Positions 37,401 through 45,344 of a stretch of DNA of 64,000 nucleotides are shown piece after piece; the stretch's first letter is position 1; each line of letters opens with the position of its first letter. Below the pieces are notes generated by a model. It did no database searches and had not been told where the DNA came from. It saw only the letters and a list, made by a program, of their open reading frames with translations. This DNA is from JAEZPW01 sp035629075 (GTDB lineage Bacteria > Acidobacteriota > Terriglobia > Terriglobales > Acidobacteriaceae), in assembly GCA_035629075.1 (NCBI GenBank), contig DASPIK010000103.1, positions 1 through 64,000 of the forward strand. Reading direction: 5' to 3'. Position numbers and translations under genes: made by a program.

Positions 37401-40400
37401 AGACTGGTAATAAAGCCGTCGACGTCAGAACGGAACCGTACTCCATACTCGCCTGGATTTGCATCCCCCGCATCGATGTCGGTCGGAGTACTGCTTGTCG
37501 TCCAACCCGAACAGCATGTGTTGAACGACCACGAAATGCTCAACGGCAAACTCTGACCTGAGGTGTCCTTAATTCCCGAGACCCCCCCAGTGATCACAGC
37601 GGTATAGCTCGACGCCGGACTTAGGGCAGACGCCGGGGTCAGCGTAGCGCTAGAGGTACTCGCGTTGTAGGTCACCGCTGCCTCGACCAGGTTGTTCGCA
37701 TCATCCAGCAGGCGGAAGGTACTGTTGGTTACTGTCGCAACATCGAGTGCCTTGTTGAAGGTTGCGCGCACCGTTGACGCAGTGCCAACTCCAGTGGCGC
37801 CCGCTTCAGGCGACTTTGTAACCAGTGTTAGACCGGAACCACTTCCGTCGTCGGCGACGAAGATGGGCTCGACCCAGTAGTTTGAAGAATTGAAAGTGGA
37901 GGTTGGGAAAGCCGGGGTCGAGCTGTACTTGAAGATCCCGTTGGCTCCATCTAATCCGTCTCTCAACAAGTGGAGCGGGGGACTATCGACACCCGCAGTC
38001 GCGAAGTATCCCGAGTCTACGGAGTAGTGGCCGTTCGGAGCGAAGTATGACACCACGTACGTGGTGTTGGCTTTGACAGCCACTGCGGCAGGGAACATCA
38101 CCTGCTGCCAGCCTGAGGCTGTTTCGCTGGCGAAGTTCGCGAACGCAAGAAGAGTCCCGTTATTGGTCCACAAGTGGGCCACATGCGTACCGGTGTTGGT
38201 GGAAGCTTTATAGAAGCGCACACCGGCGACGTAACCGTTCACATCTGATCGAAACCTGACTCCGAGTTCAACAGGATTGGTCTCACCGGAATCGATAGTT
38301 TGTGGAACAGTAGTCGGATCCCAAAGGGAGCAGCAGGCGGTGAACGACCACGCTACGTCTGAGGGCAGCGGATTCCCGGATGTGTCCTTCACGCCGTTAG
38401 CCCCGCCACTGATCACCGCGGTGTAGGTCGTGACCGGTGCAAGAGCTGAGCTCGGGGACAGCGTGGCAGTGAGCGAAGCGGCATCGTACGTGACGGTTGC
38501 CGGCACCGGCGTGTTATCCGGATCCAATAACCTGAAAGTGCTACTTGTGACAGTCGCAGAATTCAGGGCCTTGTCGAAGGTTGCGGTTACTTGGGTGGTG
38601 CTACTCACTGAGGTCGCTCCCGAAGCAGGAGAGATCGACGTGACTGTCGGGCCCGCGGCACCTCCGGCTGTGAAAACGACATCGACCCAATAATTGCTCG
38701 CCCTGAAGGTGGAATTTGGAAATCCTCCGGCCGGACTGTACCTGAAAACGCCATTAGCGCCATCAATGCCGTCTCTGAGAAAGTGAAGCGGAGGATTGTC
38801 TACGCTTGCTGAAGCAAAATAATCAGGGTCTACGGAGTAATGCCCATTCGGGGCGAAGTAGGACGCGACATAAGTGGTATTGGCCTTAATCGGTACGGCA
38901 AACGGGAAGGATACCTCCTGCCAGCCTGAAGCCGTTTCATTGCTAAACGTAGCCGTGGCTAGCAGTGATCCGCCGTTCGTCCAGAGATGCGCCACGTGCG
39001 TGCCTGTGTTCCGGGAGCTCTTGTAGAAGCGAAGACCGGTGATGACGCCGCTAACCTCGGAACGGAACCTGACGCCAACCTCAATTGGACTGCCGTCGCC
39101 GCTGTCCACGACTGCCGGAGTAGCCGTGCTCCAGACGCTGCAAGGACACTGTCTTGGCGCTACCGAAACCGTGATGCCCGCTCCTGGAACCTCCAGATTG
39201 CCGCTGTCGTCGACTGCGCGGGTCTTAATGTTAATCGTGCCCGATGCGGGCGGAATCCAGTCGTAGGTCCAGCTTTCGCGACCAGTAGCAGGACGCCAGG
39301 TTGTGCCTCCATCAACAGACACTTCGATGCCACCGACAACGCCTCCCGGATCGGACGCGGTGCCGGAGATGGTTACTGTTTCTCCAGCGTTCACTTCGCT
39401 GCCTGCAGCGGGAGATGTAACCGTCGAGTTCGGTGGAGTTGAATCTGTTGATGCATTTGCGCGAACCAATCCGCCTTGTAAAGTTGCCGGCTGCACACCC
39501 ATGTCGGCGAAAAGGTTGACGGTAGCCTGCTGCATGCGAATGTCTGCCGGGAAAGGCTGTAGGAAAGTGGCATCGTGTTCCGAATCCAAGCCCCACGACC
39601 ACTGGATAGTGCCGGATCCAAACACCAACGCTCCGCTGGGGTCGCGATACATCGTCAGGTTGTGTGTGGCTGTGCCATTGCCGTAGTTCGAGCCGTTGTC
39701 AAGCAGGAACAGGCCTGAGATGTCATAGGTCGCCGACGACAAATAAAACAGACCAGCTGGACGAGCACCGTTGTCGGCGTTCGCAATATCCCATTCGAAA
39801 CCGAGCGTACCGACAGGGAATGTCGCTACTTGTCCGACAGACTGTCCGGCAACGGTTGTGTTCCGCCAAAAACGCATGTTTCCGTAGGCCGCCGGAACTT
39901 TGATCGAGTGGAATGAGGTGCCATTGACCATGAACAGGGTCCCGGTCAGCCCGTTTTCGGGCCGGCCGCCGTCAGCCGGTGGACTGAAGCGCGAATCGCG
40001 CCACGTTCCTGTCCATATTCCCGAAGGATCGATCTTCGCGTTAGCGTGGGTCTCCTTGTAACAAACCAGCGTGCGAAATGGCGTGTTCGAGCCATCTCGA
40101 CTGTTCTCCCATCGCGTTTTCCAGAAAACTTCGTTCCCGCTGAAGAAAGCGAGGTTTACTCCGGCAGAACGCGCCGCCTCAACATTTCCTCTCTGGTTTC
40201 CCGACCAATATTCATCGTGACCGACGGACAGGAAGACCCTGTGCTGACGGATCAGGGCGCCATAGCGATCGGTATCTACTCCGGAGAAGTAGGTTACGTC
40301 ATACCCGTTCGCCTCCAGCCAGCGGATCATCGGGTATTCGGATTCGAAGAACCAATTAAAAGGAGTGCGCCCTCTGGTGAGAAATGGCCGGTTATAGCTC

Positions 40401-41065
40401 ACCTTGTATGCGCGGCTCGTCGAATCGAATTGGCCGCTGTTCGAACCGTACAGACTGCCGAGCCCGTAATAGTTGTATGCCTGCCACGTTGTGTCGGAGG
40501 TCTGAAACAGAAGGTCAGAATTGCTCGAGTCGTCGCGGACGATAAAGATGATATGACTTTGTCCACCAGTGTCACTGCGAGTTAGCAGCGCAATATAAAC
40601 GCCGGAAACTGCATTTGCCGGAATCTGCCATGAAGCAGAAACAGCCCAGTTCCCGCAGTCGCTCAAACCAGAGCCTTCGAGCCCTGCTGTCGTATCCGAA
40701 ACGCATGCGGGCTGTGACTGGGGCAAGTTCGCGGAAGGCTGGATCGTCGCAACTTTGCGAGCCCCCATCCCCGAGTAGTAACCGATGCGGTAAATGTCGA
40801 TCCTGTACGCCGTGGCGTTGGTCTTGATTTTGAAATTAGCAGTGGTGCCAACATTAAAACTGATATCAGTGGCAAAGCCCTGTATGGAGAGGTCTCCGTC
40901 CCCATCGATGTCCCATTCAGTATCCGGATTTCCGGGAAGGCAGTTCTCGGCCTCGATTTTGTTGGCCGGAGCCGAACAACTCGCATTCGCTTGGGTTGTC
41001 ACTCCTGTGACGAATGCAAATAGGAATAGAAAGGCTAGAAGAAATATAGTTCTATGCGAAGTCAC
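34484..41065 (-). CDS. Giant secreted protein: dimethylformamidase-like domain, 4 x DUF4082, Ig-like array
   Basis: 2193 residues from a GTG at 41065, chosen because AAGGTG lies 8 bases upstream and it yields a clean signal peptide (~1-28, TQANA). Residues ~30-535 match the N,N-dimethylformamidase beta-subunit-like domain (RIDIYRIGYYSG, VTYFSGVD, SVGHDEYWS, FSGNEVFWK). Iron in the characterised enzyme is held by two Tyr and one Glu, and candidates lie in these motifs. Then an Ig-like domain (~541-635); four DUF4082 domains (~640-800, 912-1065, 1185-1345, 1460-1625), each starting with a Cys-Cys or Cys-x-Cys pair; three Big_5/SbsA-like domains between them; and six ~95-residue Ig-like repeats to the end. 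No anchor motif. Hydrolysis of an amide in the EPS is a guess. Confidence 0.85.
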   Translation of the reverse strand: MTSHRTIFLLAFLFLFAFVTGVTTQANASCSAPANKIEAENCLPGNPDTEWDIDGDGDLSIQGFATDISFNVGTTANFKIKTNATAYRIDIYRIGYYSGMGARKVATIQPSANLPQSQPACVSDTTAGLEGSGLSDCGNWAVSASWQIPANAVSGVYIALLTRSDTGGQSHIIFIVRDDSSNSDLLFQTSDTTWQAYNYYGLGSLYGSNSGQFDSTSRAYKVSYNRPFLTRGRTPFNWFFESEYPMIRWLEANGYDVTYFSGVDTDRYGALIRQHRVFLSVGHDEYWSGNQRGNVEAARSAGVNLAFFSGNEVFWKTRWENSRDGSNTPFRTLVCYKETHANAKIDPSGIWTGTWRDSRFSPPADGGRPENGLTGTLFMVNGTSFHSIKVPAAYGNMRFWRNTTVAGQSVGQVATFPVGTLGFEWDIANADNGARPAGLFYLSSATYDISGLFLLDNGSNYGNGTATHNLTMYRDPSGALVFGSGTIQWSWGLDSEHDATFLQPFPADIRMQQATVNLFADMGVQPATLQGGLVRANASTDSTPPNSTVTSPAAGSEVNAGETVTISGTASDPGGVVGGIEVSVDGGTTWRPATGRESWTYDWIPPASGTINIKTRAVDDSGNLEVPGAGITVSVAPRQCPCSVWSTATPAVVDSGDGSPIEVGVRFRSEVSGVITGLRFYKSSRNTGTHVAHLWTNGGSLLATATFSNETASGWQEVSFPFAVPIKANTTYVASYFAPNGHYSVDPDYFASASVDNPPLHFLRDGIDGANGVFRYSPAGGFPNSTFRASNYWVDVVFTAGGAAGPTVTSISPASGATSVSSTTQVTATFDKALNSATVTSSTFRLLDPDNTPVPATVTYDAASLTATLSPSSALAPVTTYTAVISGGANGVKDTSGNPLPSDVAWSFTACCSLWDPTTVPQTIDSGETNPVELGVRFRSDVNGYVAGVRFYKASTNTGTHVAHLWTNNGTLLAFANFASETASGWQQVMFPAAVAVKANTTYVVSYFAPNGHYSVDSGYFATAGVDSPPLHLLRDGLDGANGIFKYSSTPAFPTSTFNSSNYWVEPIFVADDGSGSGLTLVTKSPEAGATGVGTASTVRATFNKALDVATVTNSTFRLLDDANNLVEAAVTYNASTSSATLTPASALSPASSYTAVITGGVSGIKDTSGQSLPLSISWSFNTCCSGWTTSSTPTDIDAGDANPGEYGVRFRSDVDGFITSLRFYKSPANTGTHVGHIWTNSGTLMASAVFTSESGSGWQQVTFPSPVAISANTTYVASYYTPTGHYSADDFYFASGGLDNPPLHFLGDGVDGANGVFSYGSSSTFPSSTFKSRNYWVDVVFVTDAGTVSGPVVTLTSPASAATGVSTGSKITATFNKALDPTTVTTSTFRLFNPSNTAVLASVTYDANTLTATLTPTNALNFSTTYRASISGGLNGVKDVSGNPLASNVSWSFTTAAACPCSIWSPTTVPPTIDSADATAGEYGVRFRSDVDGVITGIKFYKSAANTGPHIANLWSNTGNLLATATFVNESASGWQEAQFDTPVAITANTTYVASYYSASGHYSLATNVFQNRSVNNAPLHAIQDGSDGANGVYLYSSTSGFPTSTFQASNYWVDVVFNLPGAVTLASVEVDPTTVVGGTNATGTVTLTAQAPSGGATIALSSSDSSAQVLASVTVPAGATIATFTVTTTGVSSSTPVTITATYGTARTAPLTVTPPALSLASITVNPISVVGGNSSTGTVTLSGPAPTGGATVTLASNNTAAQVPASVVVPAAATSATFTVTTSAVSSSTPATITAAFGAAQSATLTVTPPALTLSSVTLNPTTVVGGNSSTGTVTLSGPAPTGGITVTLSSNNTAAQVPASVVVPAAATSATFTVTTSVVSSSTPVTITATFGGSRTAALTVNPVPTAPLQSLTVSPTAVTGGNTSTGTVQLTTAAPAGGAAVVLTSSNTALATVPATVIIAAGTTSATFPISTTPVASDVAVVITAASGTTRTANLTVRAPTLSSVTRSSSSVVGGNSLTGTVTLNGAAPAGGISVTLQSGNTSAAQVPGAVSVAAGATTATFSISTNGVAVSTSVTITGVLTTTRSTSFSVTPASLTSSSLVLNPTTVTGGSSSIGTITLNGAAPPSGAVIALASSNTAVAQVPTTVTIPFNTRSVSFTITTSPVRNTSSRISATYRNTTRSVRLTVQ
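35330..35930. repeat. Near-identical tandem Ig-like repeat units in the giant gene
   Basis: Two consecutive units (about 35340-35600 and 35610-35890) encode almost the same ~90 residues, sharing GNSSTGTVTLSGPAPTGG and NNTAAQVPASVVVPAAATSA. The other four units of the array are more diverged. Recent duplication is likely, and assembly here should be checked for collapsed or expanded repeat number. Confidence 0.8.
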
Positions 41066-42467
41066 GTCCCGCCACCTTCTGTGCTGGGAATTCGCGCCGG
41101 TCGTGCTCCAGTTGTAAAAACGAAACCGGCAATGCCATGCCGATGCAGTCATCCAGCACGCATTGGACCGCCTGATGGGCGATTTTCACCATGGCGTTGT
41201 TATTGAGGTTGGAATTGATGATCTGTGTGGTGTTGGCGAGCAAGAGGCCGTTGATGCTGGTACGCATCTCCGGAACGATCTCGGAATACCGGATAACAGG
41301 GACCGGTTGCACCAGGCGTTCACGAAACAGGAATTTGCTTTCGATGTCCGAATCATTGAGGTCGGGAAAGACACGCTTGAGCCCTGCTCTGAAAAGATCC
41401 CACAGTTCAGGTTCCGGAGCTTCAAAAAGAGGATCGCCCGGTACCGTGTACTTCGGCACGTAAACCAGGTAAGTTCCTGCGGTCTCCTCTCGCGAGATGA
41501 GGTTCGTCATCTCGATAACTCCGGTAAACGGCAGGTCCTCATCCGTGAGGTTCAACACGTAGTAGGGGCTTAGTCGTTTCTTCAGCAGAAGTGCAAAACA
41601 CACAACGCCCAAGTATTTCACCGAAGTCAACTTGCGACTGTATTCAGGGTCAAGCTGAGGAGCAATTTTGGCTAGTGGCCGACTCGGGATAGTTGCAATC
41701 ACGTGATCGAAGTGAAAGGTGTCGCGTTCGGTTGTCACCCCAACTCCGTCAGGTTCGGCGAAGACACGCGTGACAGGAGTTGCAGTCAGAATGGTGCCCC
41801 CCATCCTGGAGATTTCTTCCAGCAGACGGTTAAAGACCGTGCGGTATCCACCGGTGACGTATCCGAGGCGCTCCTTCTGACTTGGCGTTTTGTCCCGGGT
41901 CGAGTAGTAGCGCGAAATGTAAGTCCAGATGAACGCGGCGGAAGTTTCTTCCCGGCATGCTCCTAACTTGCATTTCAGAAGAGGTCCCCAGAGCTTGCGG
42001 TAATTTTGGGCTCCGAATACTTGAACGAGCCAATCCGAAGCGAGGAGGTTCTCTAACGGGCGACCCTCTCGAATTCGCGCCGCATACAACACACCAAACG
42101 CAAGCCGGGCTTTTTGCCAGAGGCTGAGAGGAGGAAAGAGCAGGAAGTCGAGTCCACTGCTCATGGAATAGAGCTTGTCTTTTACAAAGAAGCCCGTTTT
42201 GGTTTCGGTCCAGTGCAGTTCAGAGCTCAGTGAGAGATCGTCGATGAGCTGCAACAGCGCCCGGTCTGACGTCAATATGCAGTGATAAAACTTGTCCCAC
42301 GAGAACTTGCCGAAGTTGAAGTGGGTAGCTAGACCTCCGACTTGCGGAAGGCTTTCCAACACGGTAACGCGCGCACCTTGGCGAAGCAGGTAGAACGCGG
42401 AGGTGAGTCCGGTAATCCCACCTCCTAAGACCCCCACGTGTCGCCCTTCTAAAGCCGCGCCATGCAT
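41052..42467 (-). CDS. FAD-dependent amine-oxidase/protoporphyrinogen-oxidase-like protein
   Basis: 471 residues from the ATG at 42467, which has GGGAG 8 bases upstream; a TTG six codons earlier is less likely. N-terminal FAD-binding GVLGGGITGLTSAFYLLRQG, VLESLPQVGGL, and a later GGYRTVFNRLLEEI and C-terminal LLANTTQIINSNLNNNAM. Such proteins recur in EPS and O-antigen loci next to glycosyltransferases and look like UDP-galactopyranose-mutase or protoporphyrinogen-oxidase relatives. The reaction is unknown; oxidation or isomerisation of a lipid-linked sugar is possible. It lies between the ArnE/F-like pair (5-bp gap) and the giant gene, whose start it overlaps. Confidence 0.8.
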   Translation of the reverse strand: MHGAALEGRHVGVLGGGITGLTSAFYLLRQGARVTVLESLPQVGGLATHFNFGKFSWDKFYHCILTSDRALLQLIDDLSLSSELHWTETKTGFFVKDKLYSMSSGLDFLLFPPLSLWQKARLAFGVLYAARIREGRPLENLLASDWLVQVFGAQNYRKLWGPLLKCKLGACREETSAAFIWTYISRYYSTRDKTPSQKERLGYVTGGYRTVFNRLLEEISRMGGTILTATPVTRVFAEPDGVGVTTERDTFHFDHVIATIPSRPLAKIAPQLDPEYSRKLTSVKYLGVVCFALLLKKRLSPYYVLNLTDEDLPFTGVIEMTNLISREETAGTYLVYVPKYTVPGDPLFEAPEPELWDLFRAGLKRVFPDLNDSDIESKFLFRERLVQPVPVIRYSEIVPEMRTSINGLLLANTTQIINSNLNNNAMVKIAHQAVQCVLDDCIGMALPVSFLQLEHDRREFPAQKVAGRDFA

Positions 42468-42471
42468 GTTC

Positions 42472-42837
42472 TCAGCTCCCAGCAATGAGGACGACCCCCA
42501 GGCTGATCACAGCCACTGCCAACCATCGGTTTCCATCAACCTTTTCGCGAAAAACGATTGCTGACATAATGGTGACCACAACATAACCAATGCTGACCAA
42601 CGGGTATGCGTACGACAAATCGAGTTCGCGCAGGCCGGCGAGCCACAACATGAGGGCCACCACAAACGAAAATCCCCAGAGCCAGATGTAGGGCTGTCGC
42701 ACGACCCCGATGAGGAGGACGGAAAGACTGGATTCGCCGCTGCGGGCTGCTTGTATCTTCGTGAGACCGTGCTTCAGAAAGATCTGGGCGAAGGCGCTAA
42801 GCAGAACGCTAAGCCAGATCATCACTTTCGGATTCAT
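42472..42837 (-). CDS. Four-helix SMR/EamA transporter, ArnE/ArnF-like subunit
   Basis: 121 residues, four TM helices, SMR size. The third and fourth helices hold LDLSYAYPLVSIGYVVVTIMS, which resembles the EmrE-like L-x-x-A/S-Y-P pattern of ArnE/ArnF and of GtrA-independent undecaprenyl-phosphate-sugar flippases. Its ATG overlaps the stop of the paired gene upstream (ATGA), as expected for two subunits of one heterodimer. Probable role: moving a polyprenyl-phosphate-linked sugar to the periplasm. Confidence 0.72.
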   Translation of the reverse strand: MNPKVMIWLSVLLSAFAQIFLKHGLTKIQAARSGESSLSVLLIGVVRQPYIWLWGFSFVVALMLWLAGLRELDLSYAYPLVSIGYVVVTIMSAIVFREKVDGNRWLAVAVISLGVVLIAGS

Positions 42838-43301
42838 GCGTTGTTGCCATCACGCTGACGGTTCATCAGCAGCATTCCAACAACAATGACGAGGACCCCA
42901 GCGGTACGACGGGCGGACAACACTTCCTGGAACAAGAGCACCGTCGCGCCGGTAACGAGCACGTAGTTGAGGCTCGACAACGGATATAGAAAGCTGATCT
43001 CCTTTTGCGAAACGGCACGCATCCAGCAAACTGTCCCGAAAAGGTAGATCACTAATCCGCCAAAGATTTGAGGCTGCAAGAGAAGGTGAGCGGCTTTCGC
43101 CACGATACTTGCACCCGCGGTCGCAGCAGGTAAGGCGTTCAGCCCTGCTTTGATCATGAGATGGCCGCTCACAACGCAAACTGACGAGGTTGCGAAAGCT
43201 ACCCACCACTTACGCAACAAGCGCGCGAGCGTACCGGCCGCTTTAGCTGAGGGCTTCGGCGAAGTTGCTAACAGAAGTTCTGGCGTGGAGTCCGTGGCCA
43301 T
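42834..43301 (-). CDS. Four-helix SMR/EamA transporter, ArnE/ArnF-like subunit
   Basis: 155 residues with a polar N-terminal extension of ~30 and four TM helices. KEISFLYPLSSLNYVLVTGAT is the counterpart of the partner's SYAYPLVSIGYVV motif. The two proteins are diverged paralogues, which suits an antiparallel or heterodimeric small flippase. Start at 43301; 48 bp downstream of the epimerase gene. Confidence 0.72.
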   Translation of the reverse strand: MATDSTPELLLATSPKPSAKAAGTLARLLRKWWVAFATSSVCVVSGHLMIKAGLNALPAATAGASIVAKAAHLLLQPQIFGGLVIYLFGTVCWMRAVSQKEISFLYPLSSLNYVLVTGATVLLFQEVLSARRTAGVLVIVVGMLLMNRQRDGNNA

Positions 43302-43349
43302 GGTCGTTCTTCGGTGCTGAGTCGAGGGCAGGGAGTACGCGCGAAGGAA

Positions 43350-44456
43350 CTAATCGGCAGCCATAGCGCTGCGCTCGGAAGTGCCTTTCTCATCTTGGTT
43401 GACGACCATCTCCCTCACAGCGGAAGAGACGCCCGGTCCGAAACTCGCGCTGCCGTCGATTTTGGCCCAGTTCTCAACGAACCAAGCAATTGTGTGGCGC
43501 AGGCCGACTTCCACGGGAGTGGTTGGGTTGTAGCCCAGAATCTCTCGTGCGCGGTCAATCGATGCGAGCCGGCGACTCTTGTTGTCCCACTTGCGGCGGC
43601 TTGCGGACTGCACTCCCGCTCCGTTGCCAACCAGCCGGTTAATCATCTGTGCCAGGTCGCCGATCCGGGTTTCTCTGCCCGTCGCCAGATTGAACTCTTT
43701 GCCGACCGCCGCATCCATTACGCCCACGCGCAATAGCCCATCGACAATGTCGCTGACGTAGGTGAAGTCGCGAGTTTCATCTCCATTGCCGGTGATTGGC
43801 AACGGCAGGCCCCGCATGGCGTAGTAGATGAAATTGGGAACGACGTTGCGATACTGACCTGGGATCTCACCCGGTCCGTAGTTGTTGAAGAAGCGGGTCT
43901 TCACTACCTTCAGGCCGTAGTGATTGAGAAAGAAGTTACAGTAAAGCTCCCCGAGCATTTTGGTGACCTGGTAGGGAGTAGTGAGATTCATCGAGATGTA
44001 ATCTTCTTTCAACGGTAGCGGAGCTTCGCCGCCGTATACCGTGCATCCGGAGGACGCGAATACGAACCGTTCGATGCCTCCCAACAGCGAATACTCCAGC
44101 AGCCGGAGTGTCCCCATGCCGTTCACCATCAGATCTCGTTCGGGGTGATCCAGCGAGTTCTGGTTGGCGAAGAAGGCGGCGAGATGAAATACGATTTGCG
44201 GTCGTTCGAAGAAGACGCGCTTAAGTTTCACTTCGTCCAGGATGTCGCCTTCCGAGAAGAGCACACCCGGGCAGGAAGGCACGTTCCATCGTTGTCCCGA
44301 GGAGAGGTCGTCCAGGATCAGGACACGAGCGCCCAATTGCGCCAGTTCGCGGCAAAGATTGGAACCGATTGCACCGGCACCGCCGGTAACGAGCACCGTT
44401 TTGTTCGCATATACGTCACGATAGTTTTCCACCGATTCCACTCCTTGTGTTGTCAC
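43350..44456 (-). CDS. NAD-dependent sugar epimerase/dehydratase (extended SDR)
   Basis: 368 residues. VLVTGGAGAIGSNLCRELA binds NAD; FASSGCTVYGG and PYQVTK (Tyr-x3-Lys) are the catalytic blocks; RFFNNYGPGEIPG and GDETRDFTYVSDIVDGLL are typical of UDP/dTDP-sugar epimerases of the GalE/WbpP type. It supplies a further nucleotide sugar, but C4-epimerase, decarboxylase and dehydratase roles cannot be separated by eye. The GTG start at 44456 is tentative; a GTG nine codons in is also possible. Confidence 0.82.
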   Translation of the reverse strand: MTTQGVESVENYRDVYANKTVLVTGGAGAIGSNLCRELAQLGARVLILDDLSSGQRWNVPSCPGVLFSEGDILDEVKLKRVFFERPQIVFHLAAFFANQNSLDHPERDLMVNGMGTLRLLEYSLLGGIERFVFASSGCTVYGGEAPLPLKEDYISMNLTTPYQVTKMLGELYCNFFLNHYGLKVVKTRFFNNYGPGEIPGQYRNVVPNFIYYAMRGLPLPITGNGDETRDFTYVSDIVDGLLRVGVMDAAVGKEFNLATGRETRIGDLAQMINRLVGNGAGVQSASRRKWDNKSRRLASIDRAREILGYNPTTPVEVGLRHTIAWFVENWAKIDGSASFGPGVSSAVREMVVNQDEKGTSERSAMAAD

Positions 44457-44512
44457 CGAAATTGGCGAAATGAGGGGCGCGATCTTGAAGCAGAGGTGTG
44501 AGGTACTTCCGA

Positions 44513-45298
44513 CTAGAGGTGTCTTACTGCCTTGCTGGTTCTTGTCACAGAACCTGACTTGTGTTCATCCGATATGCGCCACCACAGCACTCGCATCATG
44601 AGGCCGATGTGAGTTCTGATCGTATAAAGGACCTTCATCTTCGAGACTCCGATCGCTCTGGTGCGAAGGACCATGGGAACCTCGGCGACCCTGTAACCTC
44701 GGTTCGCAGCTCGCAAGAGCACCTCGGTTGTCGCAGCGAACCCGTCTGCCTCAAACGGAACGTTTTCGATCACTTCTTTGCGATACACCCGCAGCAGACT
44801 TGTGTAGGAGTACAGCTTGCAGGAGCAGAGCCTTCGATACAGGAAAGAGGCACCGCGACTGAGAAGCAGTCGCCACCCAGCAACGTTCTCAACGCCGCCC
44901 TTGGGATGGTAGGGAGAGGCGGTGACTACATCCACCCTCTCTCGCCTCAGCACATCGAGCATTCGAGGAATCTGCAAGGGATCGAAAGTGCAGTCGGAGT
45001 CGATGGTGGCCAGGTAATCGCCACTAGCTTTGCCGAACCCTGTACGCACGGCCGCACCTAGCCCCTTGTTCTGCGCGTGCTTCTCTTGAACCACAAGAGG
45101 GCACCAGCCAAAGTACTTTCCGACTTCCTCGAAAGTTCCGTCCTGGCTTCCGTCGTCCACCAGCACACACTCGAGTTCATAAGCAGGAGCAAGACGGGTG
45201 GCCAATTCAGAAAGTGTCCTGGCCAGCATAGGGATTCCGTCCTTCTCGTTGTAGAGGGGAGCGATGACCGAAATGCGTTTCAACCTTCCTCCATTCAA
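44513..45298 (-). CDS. Polyprenyl-phosphate glycosyltransferase (DPM1/ArnC-like GT2)
   Basis: About 256-261 residues. DPM1-like GT2 motifs: ISVIAPLYNEKDGIPML, CVLVDDGSQDGTFEEV, NKGLGAAVRTGFGKASGDYLA, TIDSDCTFDP (DxD), then VDVVTASPYHPKGG and a C-terminal RAIGVSKMKVL. Soluble form without the C-terminal TM pair of ArnC. It likely makes a polyprenyl-phosphate sugar on the cytoplasmic side for the nearby ArnE/F-like flippase. The initiation codon is a TTG, either at 45298 or at 45283; GGAGG lies 4 bases before the latter, which I favour. Confidence 0.8.
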   Translation of the reverse strand: MNGGRLKRISVIAPLYNEKDGIPMLARTLSELATRLAPAYELECVLVDDGSQDGTFEEVGKYFGWCPLVVQEKHAQNKGLGAAVRTGFGKASGDYLATIDSDCTFDPLQIPRMLDVLRRERVDVVTASPYHPKGGVENVAGWRLLLSRGASFLYRRLCSCKLYSYTSLLRVYRKEVIENVPFEADGFAATTEVLLRAANRGYRVAEVPMVLRTRAIGVSKMKVLYTIRTHIGLMMRVLWWRISDEHKSGSVTRTSKAVRHL

Positions 45299-45344
45299 CC
45301 GGGGGATGTTCGTTGGTATGCGTTCTGGCGTTATAGCGGCCAGA

